Positions 29,940 through 39,526 of a DNA stretch of 40,229 bases are shown here, one piece after another. The notes beneath the pieces are model-generated. The model saw only the letters and a list, made by a program, of their open reading frames with translations. It was not told the DNA's origin and ran no database searches. A program made the translations under genes and the position numbers. Positions within the stretch are counted from its first letter, which is position 1; each line of letters opens with the position of its first letter. Source of the DNA: Prochlorococcus sp. AG-436-C13 (GTDB lineage Bacteria; Cyanobacteriota; Cyanobacteriia; PCC-6307; Cyanobiaceae); assembly GCA_003212695.1 (NCBI GenBank), contig QCPC01000015.1, forward strand, positions 1 through 40,229, read 5' to 3'.

Positions 29940-30814
29940 TTCTGTAATTTTCTTTCTAGGTTTGCGGGAAGAGCTTCAAAAGAACCTTTTTGCCATTTTG
30001 GACTCCATATTTCACATGTTTTAGATATTTTATTAGCTCTAGATAGGTTTGGATATTTATATCTTGGTTTTTCTATTGAAGCAAAAGTCCAACTCCACCA
30101 TCCACTTGGATAAAGAGGAACGCTTCCATACAAAGGATCAGCATATTTAAAAATATTGCGAATCATTTTTATAGTATCCAAATGAATTTTTTCAAAAGTT
30201 TCTGGTGATTCTGTTTGTGCAGAAAAAACCCCGCTTGGTTTCAGAATTCGATAGCAATTCTCATAAAATTCTTTATTAAATAATCCTTTGGCAGGACCTT
30301 TCGGATCTGAACTATCAATAATTATTGCATCATAATAGTTGTTGGTAGTATTTTTTACCCAGCTAATACCATCTTTAATTTGTATGTTTAGTCTTTTATC
30401 ATTCCAAGATTCTCCACCTATTTTATATAAATACTGCTTACTTAATTCTATTACTCTTCTATCTATTTCAATTAAGTCAATTTTCTCTAATTCATCATAC
30501 TTTAAACATTCTCTTGCTGTTCCTCCATCTCCACCACCAATGATTAGAACATTATCTAATTTTTCGGCACTACACAATGCTGGGTGGACTAAACATTCAT
30601 GATATTGCTTTTCTTGTAATTCAGCAGTCATCCAACAATTATCAAGAAGCAAAGCATTACCATAATGATTGCTTTTAAATATGGTTATTTTTTGGAATTT
30701 GGTTTTTTCTTCTAATAGGATTCTTCCTTTTAAACCTAATCTTACATTTCCTTGATATTCATCAATCCAATGATTAAAGATTCTTTGAATGTAATTATTA
30801 TAAAAGTTTTTCAT
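29936..30814 (-). CDS. speE: Polyamine aminopropyltransferase (spermidine synthase)
   Basis: Transfers an aminopropyl group from decarboxylated SAM to putrescine. It has 292 aa. The methyltransferase-like core has VLIIGGGDGGTARECLKY (residues 89-106) and the acidic ribose-binding end of the next strand, KIDLIEIDRRVIEL. The active-site loop reads IIDSSDPKGPAKGLFNKEFY, and the N-terminal beta domain reads ALLLDNCWMTAELQEKQYHECLVHPAL. Directly follows mazG by 3 nt and overlaps speB by 4 nt, so mazG-speE-speB is probably one transcript. SpeA and SpeD, needed for the substrates, are not in the window. Confidence 0.94.
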   Translation of the reverse strand: MKNFYNNYIQRIFNHWIDEYQGNVRLGLKGRILLEEKTKFQKITIFKSNHYGNALLLDNCWMTAELQEKQYHECLVHPALCSAEKLDNVLIIGGGDGGTARECLKYDELEKIDLIEIDRRVIELSKQYLYKIGGESWNDKRLNIQIKDGISWVKNTTNNYYDAIIIDSSDPKGPAKGLFNKEFYENCYRILKPSGVFSAQTESPETFEKIHLDTIKMIRNIFKYADPLYGSVPLYPSGWWSWTFASIEKPRYKYPNLSRANKISKTCEIWSPKWQKGSFEALPANLERKLQK

Positions 30815-30817
30815 ATC

Positions 30818-31582
30818 TTAAATATTGATATTCTTTGAACCATTCTCCACATTGGATTCAATATACTTAAGCTTACGAATAAGGCGTTGATTTGTTTCCA
30901 TAAGACTCTCATCAGGATTTAAATTATTAGAGTTGCTAATATGAATAATTTTAAATAGTAAATCGCCAAGATTTTTATTCGATTCAGTTTGCTGTTTATT
31001 TTTGATATTTTCTTTTAAATTTGTTAGATCATTATTTATTTCTTTCCACATTAATTTTTCGGTAATTAATAAAAGACCTTTTTCTAAAAGTCTCTGAGAC
31101 ATATATATGGCACCAGAAAAAGAAGATTTGGAACGCAATTTTCTTGAACATTGCTCGGTCAATAAATTTTTTGATTTTTCCAGACCTTGTTCTTTCATTT
31201 TGATTTCTTCCCAATTGTCCTTCACTTCTTTTAAGTTGACTTTTTGTTTATTTTGAAATACATGTGGATGTCTTCTGATCATTTTTTTAGATGCTGCTAA
31301 TGCAACATCTTCAAAGCAAAAGCGTTTTTCCTCACTTGCAATTTGTGCATGTATTATTACTTGAAGAAGTAGATCACCAAGTTCATCGCATAGATTTTCA
31401 TCACTTCCATATTTAATCGCGTCTACGACTTCGTGTGCTTCTTCAATTGCATATTTCATTAATGATTTGTGTGATTGCTTGATATCCCAAGGACATCCGT
31501 TGATTGGATCGCGAAGCCTAGAGACAATTTTTATTAGATCTGTAAGATTGCTCTGTGAGCTGTTGGAATCTTTTATAACCAT
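30818..31582 (-). CDS. mazG: Nucleoside triphosphate pyrophosphohydrolase MazG
   Basis: Hydrolyses (d)NTPs to monophosphates and pyrophosphate; a house-cleaning enzyme that also affects (p)ppGpp in some bacteria. It has 254 aa (E. coli 263). Motifs: RLRDPINGCPWDIKQSHKSL, EEAHEVVDAI (metal-binding EE-x-x-E), CDELGDLLLQVIIHAQIA, and MIRRHPHVF, all typical of the first MazG domain. The second, weaker domain is recognisable in NKNLGDLLFKIIHISN. It heads the mazG-speE-speB run and faces a 296-nt gene-free stretch before tRNA-Val. Confidence 0.94.
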   Translation of the reverse strand: MVIKDSNSSQSNLTDLIKIVSRLRDPINGCPWDIKQSHKSLMKYAIEEAHEVVDAIKYGSDENLCDELGDLLLQVIIHAQIASEEKRFCFEDVALAASKKMIRRHPHVFQNKQKVNLKEVKDNWEEIKMKEQGLEKSKNLLTEQCSRKLRSKSSFSGAIYMSQRLLEKGLLLITEKLMWKEINNDLTNLKENIKNKQQTESNKNLGDLLFKIIHISNSNNLNPDESLMETNQRLIRKLKYIESNVENGSKNINI

Positions 31583-31878
31583 TCGATTTTAGTTCGTAAA
31601 ATTGCTTTTATCTTTCTTAAGAGAATTTTAGTTCTATGGGCCCCAATTGCTATTGCAAATACTCCTTATTCTGGAAAATTTTTTAATTGTTTATTCATTG
31701 ACAAACCTAGAAACTTTTTAGAGCAGTATATGAAATGAGTTTTTTTATCCATATTTCCTGATTCTATAGGCCTTCTCACTAAAGATGAACATTGGAAATT
31801 TGAGAAATTTCGATATATATTCAATTAAGTGTTTAATTTTCAAGTTTTAGGTCGCTTTATAAGGCAGAATTATAGAAC
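31583..31878. other. Gene-free stretch between mazG and tRNA-Val
   Basis: AT-rich. It must hold the mazG-speE-speB promoter (minus) and the tRNA promoter (plus; a weak TATAAG at 31858-31863 is a candidate -10 element). A plus-strand frame of about 50 codons ending at 31738 has no start codon. Nothing else recognisable. Confidence 0.5.
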
Positions 31879-31950
<72 letters not shown>

Positions 31951-32473
31951 TTCGAAAGTTTGTTTAGGAATAAAGCTTTTCAGTATGATTGTTGTTTCAC
32001 CTACTGCAGCTGAAAAAATTTACCATCTTGAATTTACTAATCGCTGACTTTTAAAACTATATTGATTTTCAGGAAATATTTGTAATGAAGCGCCGATGCA
32101 GATTTAGTTTTGTAAATGCAATAAAGATGGCCTGCCGATTTGAAATATTAATGTAATGACTTTATTTTTTCCTAGAACGTTAATATTTGCAAGTTATAAA
32201 TCTCCATTCATATTTATAATTGAATGTTGGGGTTTTTTAATTATTTCACGTAATTCTTAGACTTGCTAAATTAGCCTTTGTCTTTAACTGATTTAGACTT
32301 ATCTTTTAATCAAGCATTTAAATATTTTTAGCTTTATTTTCTTTAAATAAATTCTTAATTTTAAGAATATCACTGCTAGTAATTACTTTAATTTAGTTAT
32401 ACCTCTAATTAAAAAGTTCTATAGTATATATTTAAAACTCTAGAATCTTACCAGTTTTGAGATTCAGACTTAT
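31951..32473. other. Longest gene-free stretch (523 nt) downstream of tRNA-Val
   Basis: No convincing gene on either strand. Visible items: a 20-codon ORF at 31985-32047 resembling an IscA N-terminus; an inverted repeat GCTAA-A-TTAGC at 32265-32275; and a perfect 8-bp inverted repeat with 2-nt centre, ATTCTTAA/TTAAGAAT, at 32351-32368. No strong GC-rich hairpin with a T run. In a genome otherwise packed tightly, this could be decayed sequence, a small RNA locus, or a former integration scar beside the tRNA. Confidence 0.5.
31985..32047 (+). pseudogene. Possible remnant of an IscA/HesB-type gene (N-terminal end only)
   Basis: A 20-codon frame reads MIVVSPTAAEKIYHLEFTNR. The start (M-I-x-V-S/T-P-x-A-A-x-K-I) resembles the N-terminus of A-type Fe-S carrier proteins, but the frame ends at TGA 32045-32047 and I find no sign of the G-G-G-C-S-G or C-G-C parts downstream in any frame. 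It may be chance. It lies 35 nt after the tRNA. Confidence 0.25.
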
Positions 32474-32725
32474 TTATTCTTCTGGAAATAATAGCGTTGC
32501 CAATTCGTCTGAATCTACATCATAGACTCTGGCTAAACTGGTTTCAATTGCATTGGTGACATCACCAGATAGAAATCGCATTGCGTTCAATGCATCATCA
32601 GCTATTTCATCTGTTAGAAGTTTTTCTTGATTTTCTAGTTTTTCATCATTAATTACAGCCATCACCCAGCTTTGATAGGCGTAGATTAAATCAGAAAACT
32701 CTAGTTCGGGGTCGTTTAGATCCAT
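32474..32725 (-). CDS. Small acidic protein, unknown function
   Basis: An 83-aa protein starting MDLNDPELEFSDLIYAYQSW and ending ELATLLFPEE, strongly acidic, without cysteines, signal peptide or membrane segment. The composition and heptad-like spacing suggest a small helical bundle. It does not overlap other genes and its divergent partner at 32791 is also unannotated. I do not recognise the family; it reads as a conserved picocyanobacterial hypothetical. ATG 32725 is the only start near the N-terminus. It shares a 65-nt divergent promoter region containing a 12-bp palindrome. Confidence 0.72.
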   Translation of the reverse strand: MDLNDPELEFSDLIYAYQSWVMAVINDEKLENQEKLLTDEIADDALNAMRFLSGDVTNAIETSLARVYDVDSDELATLLFPEE

Positions 32726-32739
32726 GATTTAGTATTAAT

Positions 32740-32751
32740 GCCTTTAAAGGC
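32740..32751. promoter_or_regulatory. 12-bp perfect palindrome in a divergent promoter region
   Basis: GCCTTTAAAGGC is perfectly self-complementary and sits 14 nt upstream of one gene (32725, minus) and 39 nt upstream of the other (32791, plus). It could be an operator for both. As it is followed by TTTT on the plus strand, a weak hairpin is an alternative. Confidence 0.4.
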
Positions 32752-32790
32752 TTTTCAATATAAGTTTATTAGAAAAAGAAACTCGTTGTT

Positions 32791-33249
32791 ATGAAAAACA
32801 CAAATCAATCAAATATTCAGGCAAAAATGTTTGATTTTGCTCTTTCAGAATTAGTGAGGAATCAAAGGGACAGCTTTGAACCAATTTGGACAGTTGATAG
32901 TTGGGTTAAATTGTTAATTTGGTTATCTTTGAATTGTGGTTTATCTGGAGAGAGAGAGAGCTTAGAAAGCTTTGCAAATGCTTTGGGGTCAGCTTTAACG
33001 ATTCGAATGAGAAAGATTTTTTTTGAGCGAGTTGTGGATAATCTTTCACTTCATGTAATGGCAGATCCTGCTGATTCTCATGTATTAGTTATGCCAACAG
33101 AAAACAATGTGTCTTTGACCAATCAAACAGTTGAAGAAGTCTTGGATATTTTGCTTTTAAAGCAAAGAGTGAGCACTGACTTTAGGGAATGGGAGTCTCA
33201 TGATCGATTGATAGCAATTCCTTGGAATTCCTCAGAAAGTGGCTGTTGA
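32791..33249 (+). CDS. Conserved-looking protein upstream of valS, unknown function
   Basis: A 152-aa protein. The N-terminal half is helical with a WTVDSWVKLLIWLSLNCG segment, followed by the amphipathic stretch LESFANALGSALTIRMRKIFFERV. The C-terminal part (DNLSLHVMADPADSHVLVMP, then LTNQTVEEVLDILLLKQRVS) looks like a short alpha/beta domain. No signal peptide or true membrane span. It lies 64 nt before valS on the same strand, so it may be cotranscribed. No family recognised. ATG 32791 begins MKNTNQSN; a later in-frame ATG (MFDFALSELV) is a possible alternative. Confidence 0.75.
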   Translation: MKNTNQSNIQAKMFDFALSELVRNQRDSFEPIWTVDSWVKLLIWLSLNCGLSGERESLESFANALGSALTIRMRKIFFERVVDNLSLHVMADPADSHVLVMPTENNVSLTNQTVEEVLDILLLKQRVSTDFREWESHDRLIAIPWNSSESGC

Positions 33250-33313
33250 TTTTTACAAAGACAAAAAATTTCATTAGTGTTTTCTTATAAGGTTTGAATT
33301 ATTTTTTACTTTT

Positions 33314-36115
33314 GTGTTAGAGCACTCCGCTTCTGAAAGCTTGGTTAATGCAGTGGATGCATTTCCTAAGACATATGATCCTTTTGGAACTGAAAGTCGT
33401 TGGCAAAAGATATGGAGTGATCAAAAGGCTTTTCACTCTGATCCTAAGGCACAAGGTGAACCTTTCTCTGTTGTTATTCCTCCTCCGAATGTTACTGGCA
33501 GTCTTCATATGGGACACGCTTTTAACACCGCTTTAATAGATACGATTGTTCGTTTTCAAAGATTACAAGGAAAAAATGTACTTTGTTTACCTGGTACTGA
33601 CCATGCTTCTATAGCTGTTCAATCCATTTTAGATAAACAGCTAAAAGCTGAAGGAATTACTCGTGATCAATTAGGACGTGAGGCTTTCTTAGAACGTGCA
33701 TGGTCATGGAAATCTGAAAGTGGTGGACGAATTGTTCAGCAATTGCGTCGTTTGGGTTATTCAGTCGATTGGCAGCGTGAAAGGTTCACTATGGATGAAC
33801 GATTAAGTAAAGCTGTAGTTGAGGCTTTTGTACGCTTACATCAGAAAGGATTGATTTATCGAGGTGAATATCTTGTGAATTGGTGCCCAGTGTCTGGTTC
33901 TGCTGTGAGTGATTTAGAAGTAGAGATGAAGGAAGTCGATGGATATCTTTGGCATTTTAGATACCCATTAACAAATCCTTTTTCTGAAAATGGTCTAACG
34001 CATTTAGAAGTAGCTACTACTCGCCCGGAGACCATGATGGGTGATGTTGCTGTTGCTGTTAATCCTTCTGATACGCGTTATGCACATCTTGTTGGTCAAA
34101 CACTAACCTTGCCATTGATTGGTCGTGAAATACCAGTCATAGCAGATAATCATGTGGACCAGACCTTTGGGACGGGATGTGTCAAAGTCACTCCTGCCCA
34201 TGATCCGAATGATTTTGTAATTGGTCAAAGGCACAAATTGCCTCAGATTACAGTTATGAATAAAGATGGGACTATGAATTCTCAAGCTGGGAATTTTAAA
34301 GGCCTAGATCGCTTTGAGGCCCGTAAGGCAGTTGTTAAAGCTTTGGAAGAGGCAGGATTGTTAACTAAGGTTGAAGAGTATCGGCATAGCGTTCCGTATT
34401 CTGATAGGGGGAAAGTTCCAGTCGAACCGTTACTTTCAACACAGTGGTTTGTTCGTATGGATTCCATGGCAAATCGCTGTCTAGATTTTCTATCTAAAAA
34501 AGAACCACGTTTTTTCCCCAATAGATGGGAGAAAGTATACAAAGATTGGTTGACAGGTATTCGTGATTGGTGTGTCAGTCGTCAACTTTGGTGGGGACAC
34601 CGCATACCTGCTTGGTATGTAGTGAGTGAGACAAGCAATCAAATAACTGATCAAACACCTTATATAGTTGCTGTTTCTGAAGAGGAAGCAATATTAAAAG
34701 CTCAGGAAGAATATGGAATAGACGTTCAACTGTTACAAGATGATGATGTTCTAGATACTTGGTTTTCTAGTGGCCTATGGCCTTTTTCTACTTTGGGTTG
34801 GCCTGATGAAGATGATGCCGATTTTTCATTTTGGTATCCTACTAGTACATTAATTACTGGATTTGACATAATATTTTTTTGGGTTGCAAGAATGACAATG
34901 TTGGCAGGTGTTTTCACAGATAAAATGCCTTTTTCAGATGTTTATATTCATGGCTTAGTTAGAGATGAAGAAAATCGTAAGATGAGTAAAAGTTTGGGGA
35001 ATGGAATTGACCCATTGTTATTAATTGATAGATATGGAAGTGATGCACTGCGCTTTGCATTAGTTAAAGAAGTAGCTGGTGCAGGTCAAGATATTCGTTT
35101 AGATTATGATCGTCAAGCAGGGACCTCGGCAACTGTAGAAGCAGCCAGAAATTTTGCTAATAAAATTTGGAATGCCACTAGATTTGCGTTACTTAATCTT
35201 GGTACGACTACCTTAGAAGAGACTTTAAAAGAACCAGACTATTCTGATTTAGAGCTTTCGGATCAATGGATTTTATCAAGACTTGCAAAGCTTAATTCTG
35301 ACACTGCAGTTAGGTATGGTAAATATTCGCTTGGTGAGGCTGCAAAAGGTTTGTATGATTTTGTCTGGAATGATTTTTGTGACTGGTATTTAGAGTTAAT
35401 TAAGCGTCGTTTGAATCTGGGTAAGTCTCCTAGTGCTAAGACTCTACTAAATAGACGAAATGCTCAACTGGTTGTGTTTAAGGTGTTGCGTGAATTGTTT
35501 GCCATGTTGCATCCTTTAATGCCACATCTGACTGAGGAACTATGGCATGGAGTTACTGGCTTTTCTGAAAATGATTTGCTTGCATTACAGACTTGGCCAA
35601 AATTGAATAAAAATTTTTTAGATCAAGAATTAGAAAACTCATTTAAGGAGTTATTTGAATCTATTCGATTAGTGCGTAATTTAAGGGCTGAGGCAGGATT
35701 GAAACCATCTCAAAAAGTGATTGTTTATTTTGTCACTAAAAATAAATCTTTATTAGAGCTACTTAAGAATGCAATACCTGATATTCAAGCATTGACTAGG
35801 GCAGAGGAAGTTAAGGTTTTTTATCCTGAAGAGATAGTTGATAAGTTGAGCCGTAAATCGTTGGTTGGTGTTTCTGGAGAGTTAGAAGTTATTTTGCCTA
35901 TAGAGGATTTAGTCGATGTGCAAGCTTTACGTATTCGATTGAAAAAAGATTTGAAGAAAGCAGAGAATGAAATAACTATTCTTTCAAAGCGTTTAGATAA
36001 TCCTGGCTTTGTTCAGAAAGCTCCTGATAATGTTGTTGAAGAATGTAGATCAAAGTTATCTGATGCAGAATCTCAATTAAAGTTAGTTGAAGAAAGATTA
36101 ATTGGTTTAGAATGA
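33314..36115 (+). CDS. valS: Valyl-tRNA synthetase
   Basis: Class I synthetase, 933 aa (E. coli 951). HIGH-type motif HMGH in [18 protein letters not shown]; editing (CP1) domain with [19 protein letters not shown] and [21 protein letters not shown] in [13 protein letters not shown]; anticodon domain with [13 protein letters not shown]; and a C-terminal coiled-coil arm rich in K and E (last 65 residues). The start is GTG at 33314 ([22 protein letters not shown]); the conserved part starts near [12 protein letters not shown], so the exact N-terminus is open. No Shine-Dalgarno. The cognate tRNA-Val lies 1.4 kb upstream. The VTT-domain gene follows after 16 nt. Confidence 0.97.
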   Translation: MLEHSASESLVNAVDAFPKTYDPFGTESRWQKIWSDQKAFHSDPKAQGEPFSVVIPPPNVTGSLHMGHAFNTALIDTIVRFQRLQGKNVLCLPGTDHASIAVQSILDKQLKAEGITRDQLGREAFLERAWSWKSESGGRIVQQLRRLGYSVDWQRERFTMDERLSKAVVEAFVRLHQKGLIYRGEYLVNWCPVSGSAVSDLEVEMKEVDGYLWHFRYPLTNPFSENGLTHLEVATTRPETMMGDVAVAVNPSDTRYAHLVGQTLTLPLIGREIPVIADNHVDQTFGTGCVKVTPAHDPNDFVIGQRHKLPQITVMNKDGTMNSQAGNFKGLDRFEARKAVVKALEEAGLLTKVEEYRHSVPYSDRGKVPVEPLLSTQWFVRMDSMANRCLDFLSKKEPRFFPNRWEKVYKDWLTGIRDWCVSRQLWWGHRIPAWYVVSETSNQITDQTPYIVAVSEEEAILKAQEEYGIDVQLLQDDDVLDTWFSSGLWPFSTLGWPDEDDADFSFWYPTSTLITGFDIIFFWVARMTMLAGVFTDKMPFSDVYIHGLVRDEENRKMSKSLGNGIDPLLLIDRYGSDALRFALVKEVAGAGQDIRLDYDRQAGTSATVEAARNFANKIWNATRFALLNLGTTTLEETLKEPDYSDLELSDQWILSRLAKLNSDTAVRYGKYSLGEAAKGLYDFVWNDFCDWYLELIKRRLNLGKSPSAKTLLNRRNAQLVVFKVLRELFAMLHPLMPHLTEELWHGVTGFSENDLLALQTWPKLNKNFLDQELENSFKELFESIRLVRNLRAEAGLKPSQKVIVYFVTKNKSLLELLKNAIPDIQALTRAEEVKVFYPEEIVDKLSRKSLVGVSGELEVILPIEDLVDVQALRIRLKKDLKKAENEITILSKRLDNPGFVQKAPDNVVEECRSKLSDAESQLKLVEERLIGLE

Positions 36116-36131
36116 TTATTTACTCTTAAAT

Positions 36132-36746
36132 ATGAGTTTTTTAGAAAAGGTATTAGATCATCAATTATATTTTTTGCTGACCCCTTTAGGTATAGTTACT
36201 TTTATTCTCTGTTATACAATATGGGTTTGCATTCTATTACCAGGTTCATGGCTTTCTATGCTTGGAGGGTTTATATATGGTTCAGTTATGGGAACTATAT
36301 ATGTATTTATAGGAGCTATTCTAGGAGCAATATTGACTTTTGTATTAGGTAGAGTAGTGCTAAAAGATTGGATACAAAAGCGGTTAGATTCTTTTCCTAA
36401 ATTACAATTAATACAAAACTCTATTTCTAATGAGGGACTCAAGTTAAATATTTTGACTAGGCTTTCACCTGTTTTTCCTTTTGGCCTTTTAAATCTCGCA
36501 TATGGTCTGAGCAAGGTAAAATCTAAGGATTATTTGATAGGTTTGATTGCAATTTTACCAGGCACATTTGTTTATTGTTCAATAGGTTCTATTGCTATTG
36601 AAGTATCAAAAATAAATCAATCGGTTGAAAATAGTCAGGATTTTATTTCATTTATTGTTAGCTTAATAGGAATAATTGCAACTGTTATTCTTGTTTTGAT
36701 TATATTGCGTTTCGCAAAGGACTCTCTTGAAAAAGATATTAACTAA
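36132..36746 (+). CDS. TVP38/TMEM64 (VTT-domain) membrane protein
   Basis: A 204-aa polytopic membrane protein of the DedA/VTT superfamily. It has a first hydrophobic helix around LGIVTFILCYTIWVCILLPG, then MLGGFIYGSVMGTIYVFIGA and ILGAILTFVLGR (the G-rich re-entrant segment), the diagnostic LTRLSPVFPFGLLNLAYGLS with the F-x3-R-like loop, and two further spans. Members are thought to scramble or flip lipids or affect membrane homeostasis; the role here is unknown. Start ATG 36132 lies 16 nt after valS, so probably cotranscribed. Its stop overlaps the end of the convergent 55-aa ORF by 4 nt. Confidence 0.85.
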   Translation: MSFLEKVLDHQLYFLLTPLGIVTFILCYTIWVCILLPGSWLSMLGGFIYGSVMGTIYVFIGAILGAILTFVLGRVVLKDWIQKRLDSFPKLQLIQNSISNEGLKLNILTRLSPVFPFGLLNLAYGLSKVKSKDYLIGLIAILPGTFVYCSIGSIAIEVSKINQSVENSQDFISFIVSLIGIIATVILVLIILRFAKDSLEKDIN

Positions 36747-36910
36747 CTATTATTTATATCTTCGTCTATATTCCAGTCTTTAATTATTGCTATTAATATA
36801 AACCAAAATATTCTTATTTTTGCAGGTATACCTTTTTTAGATATTAGTTCATTATATTTTGCTCTTCCACATTCAGTTTTTATATAAGAAAAGATTATGG
36901 GCCTATTCAT
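36743..36910 (-). CDS. Small basic protein downstream of ligA, unknown function
   Basis: A 55-aa ORF with ATG at 36910, overlapping the last 8 nt of ligA, and TAG at 36745-36743, overlapping the end of the convergent VTT gene by 4 nt. It reads [20 protein letters not shown], then [20 protein letters not shown] and [15 protein letters not shown]. The basic N-terminal half, the hydrophobic [12 protein letters not shown] stretch and the acidic end look like a real protein rather than random AT-rich sequence. Overlap with the ligA end suggests translational coupling. Function unknown; no family recognised. Confidence 0.6.
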   Translation of the reverse strand: MNRPIIFSYIKTECGRAKYNELISKKGIPAKIRIFWFILIAIIKDWNIDEDINNS

Positions 36911-38975
36911 CTTTACTTTTTTCTATTAACTGGATTAATTCTCGCTCATTTATAATCTTTATTCCTATTTCTTTTGCTTTTCGTAACTTGCTACCAGGCT
37001 TTTCACCAGCTAAAAGATAGTTTGTTTTAGAACTTACTGATGAACTAATTTTGCCTCCTACATTTTCTATTATTGTTTCTGCTTCTTTTCTATTTAAAGA
37101 TGGCAGGCTACCCGTAATTACTATAATTTTGCCAGCCAACTTACTTATTTTTATATTATGGTTCAAAGTATCTTTAATAGCTTCTTTATTTTTAAGAGTA
37201 ATTCCTACTTTTCTTAAGTGACTTATTAATATTTGATTCTTTGTATTTTTAAACCACTCTGTTAGGGAGTCAATGATTTCTCTTCCTATCCCATAAATCT
37301 CTGATAGTTTTTCAGGCTTTTCATCAATAGCACAAGCAAGTTCTTCCGCACTGTGAAAAATATGTGAAATTGCTTTTGCATTTGCCTCGCCTATATGAAG
37401 TATCCCAAGCCCATAAAGTTGCCTGTGCCATGGTTGTTTTTTGGAGGCTTCAATTGAAGCCAATATTTTTAAAGCTGACTTTTCTCCCATTCTTTCAAGA
37501 TTTATTAATGAGGGTATATCGAGTTCATATAGAGCTGCAATAGAGGAAATTATTTTTTGCTTTACTAATTGTTCAATACACTTATTACCGATTCCTTCAA
37601 TATCCATAGCCCCTTTACTCACCCAATGTCGTAAGGCTCCTCGCAAAATAGCTGGACAAGAATTGTTGGTGCACTTTGTCGCTGCTGCATCAGTTTCTAT
37701 AACAAGTTCTGATTGACATTCTGGACATGTTTTAGGTAGAGATAATTTACTGGCATTTTTAGGTCTGAGTTCTTTTATAACTCGAACTACTTCTGGAATT
37801 ATTTCACCGGCTTTTCTAACGACTATTGTGTCACCAGAATGAAGATCAAGTTCACCAATTCTATTTTTATTGTGCATTGTTGCTCGACTAACTAATGTTC
37901 CTGCAAGAATAATTGGTTTGAATTCTGCAACAGGTGTTACAACACCAGTTCGTCCAATTTGGAAGTTTAAACTTTTCAGTTCAGTTGGTGACTCTTCTGC
38001 GGGATATTTAAGAGCAATTGCCCATCGAGGTGCTTTCTGAGTAGAACCTGCAATTTCTTGTAGATCAAATTGATTAGTTTTTATAACTACTCCATCAGTC
38101 GCATAAGGAAGGTTTTGTCGGTGCACATCCCAATATTGGCAAAATGTTTTTACCTCTTCGATATGAGTTACGCATTGTGCGTTTGGATTAACTTTGAAGC
38201 CTGCTTTTTTGAGCCATTGAAGAGCTTCCCATTGATTGTTTGGTTTTTTGGGATCATTGCCTTTAGGTTGCCAATCTTCTGGCAAATAAATTGTATAAGC
38301 AAAGAAGTCAAGATTCCTGGAGGATACTATTCGAGGATCTAATTGTCTGAGTGTTCCCGAACAAGCATTCCTAGGATTCGCAAAAAGCTTTTGGTTTGCT
38401 TTTTTGCGCTCTGAATTTATTTTGTTAAAAGTTTTATTAGGAATAAAGGCTTCGCCTCTAACTTCAAGCCATTCTGGTGGATTTTCTAAATTTAGTGATA
38501 AAGGTATAGAGGTGATCGTTCTTACATTTGATGTAATTTCTTCTCCTTCATTACCATTTCCTCGAGTGGCTGCATTTTGTAATGTTCCATTTAAATAACT
38601 TAGTGCTAAAGCATTACCATCTATTTTGAGTTCACATATCAATTTGAAATTTTTCTCCAGTAATTTATATACTCTTTCATACCAATGATTTAGTTCATCA
38701 AAGTTAAATGCATTATCCAAACTTAATAATGGAATTCTATGCTTAATGCTTTTAAAACTTAAGGATGGCTGTCCTCCTAATCTTTGAGAGGGACTATCAA
38801 GTGTCACCAAAGATGGATTCTTTTTTTCAAGTTCTAGAAGTTCTCTATAAAGACGGTCGAAAACAACATCCTCTAAAAAGGGTTCATCGAGTATGTAATA
38901 GGCATGATTCGCTTTATTTAGAAGGTTACGAAGCTCCGAAATTCGCTCTGAATCACTTCTCAATAACTTTTGCAC
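36903..38975 (-). CDS. ligA: NAD-dependent DNA ligase
   Basis: Seals nicks in replication and repair using NAD. It has 690 aa (E. coli 671). The N-terminal Ia domain includes [11 protein letters not shown]. The adenylation domain has the nucleophile lysine in [10 protein letters not shown] (K117). The OB-fold contains [16 protein letters not shown]. The zinc finger has C417, C420, C435 and C440. HhH repeats surround [14 protein letters not shown] and [12 protein letters not shown], and a C-terminal BRCT domain starts near [13 protein letters not shown]. The start is GTG at 38975 (Q-K-L-L-R-S-D-S-E), 6 nt after the upstream stop; no ribosome site is visible. It follows the 140-aa membrane protein gene. 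Confidence 0.97.
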   Translation of the reverse strand: MQKLLRSDSERISELRNLLNKANHAYYILDEPFLEDVVFDRLYRELLELEKKNPSLVTLDSPSQRLGGQPSLSFKSIKHRIPLLSLDNAFNFDELNHWYERVYKLLEKNFKLICELKIDGNALALSYLNGTLQNAATRGNGNEGEEITSNVRTITSIPLSLNLENPPEWLEVRGEAFIPNKTFNKINSERKKANQKLFANPRNACSGTLRQLDPRIVSSRNLDFFAYTIYLPEDWQPKGNDPKKPNNQWEALQWLKKAGFKVNPNAQCVTHIEEVKTFCQYWDVHRQNLPYATDGVVIKTNQFDLQEIAGSTQKAPRWAIALKYPAEESPTELKSLNFQIGRTGVVTPVAEFKPIILAGTLVSRATMHNKNRIGELDLHSGDTIVVRKAGEIIPEVVRVIKELRPKNASKLSLPKTCPECQSELVIETDAAATKCTNNSCPAILRGALRHWVSKGAMDIEGIGNKCIEQLVKQKIISSIAALYELDIPSLINLERMGEKSALKILASIEASKKQPWHRQLYGLGILHIGEANAKAISHIFHSAEELACAIDEKPEKLSEIYGIGREIIDSLTEWFKNTKNQILISHLRKVGITLKNKEAIKDTLNHNIKISKLAGKIIVITGSLPSLNRKEAETIIENVGGKISSSVSSKTNYLLAGEKPGSKLRKAKEIGIKIINERELIQLIEKSKDE

Positions 38976-38981
38976 AAGGTT

Positions 38982-39404
38982 TTATTTACTTGCTTTGCTA
39001 ATGCGATTAATTCTCCATTCTTTATCAATTTTTACGAAAGAAAATTCTAATGGTAATTCCATTGTTTTGTCTTCTGATTTCAAACTCAAGGTAAGCATTA
39101 TTTTATTGTCTTCTATTTTTGGTCGACCTGATTTCAAGTTTCTATATTTATTGAGCTGTAGGCTTCCTAGAAATTTCAGGAAATCTTGACGATTCACGTG
39201 CTGCTTATATGTTTTTGTAGTGAGCCTGTATGCAGCGTCAATGCGCCCAGAGGCTATATGATCAAAGAATTGTTTTACAAGCGGATTAATCCCTCTTGCT
39301 CCAATAACAAGCTTTACTGCATTGAAAGTCCAGAATAGTACTAGGCCTGCTCCTCCATAAAGGAGTATTTTGAAGCCGATTGCTTTAATAATTGCCCCAT
39401 CCAT
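38982..39404 (-). CDS. Membrane-anchored protein with NTF2-like domain, unknown function
   Basis: A 140-aa protein. One N-terminal membrane helix (ILLYGGAGLVLFWTFNAVKL, about residues 14-33) is followed by a soluble domain: NPLVKQFFDHIASGRIDAAYR, TYKQHVNRQDFLKFL, and strands around IMLTLSLKSEDKTMELPLEF and WRINRI. The pattern helix - G-R-x-x-A-A-Y - sheet resembles small NTF2-like/DUF4864-type domains. No catalytic residues recognised. Start ATG 39404. It is divergent from the SprT-like gene (122 nt) and lies 6 nt upstream of ligA. Confidence 0.75.
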   Translation of the reverse strand: MDGAIIKAIGFKILLYGGAGLVLFWTFNAVKLVIGARGINPLVKQFFDHIASGRIDAAYRLTTKTYKQHVNRQDFLKFLGSLQLNKYRNLKSGRPKIEDNKIMLTLSLKSEDKTMELPLEFSFVKIDKEWRINRISKASK

Positions 39405-39526
39405 AATTGAAATTTAGGTAATGAGAAAGCTAGTTTTACTAACTTTAGGAATAAGACTATTTCACAGTCATTATCTTTTAAAAAGAATGTTATTACTTAG
39501 GTCATGACATTGCTCTGAATAGATTG

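Noticed and set aside
31583-31738. Plus-strand open frame reading APIAIANTPYSGKFFN
   Set aside because: About 50 codons but no ATG, GTG or TTG start in frame before the coherent part, no family match; likely chance.
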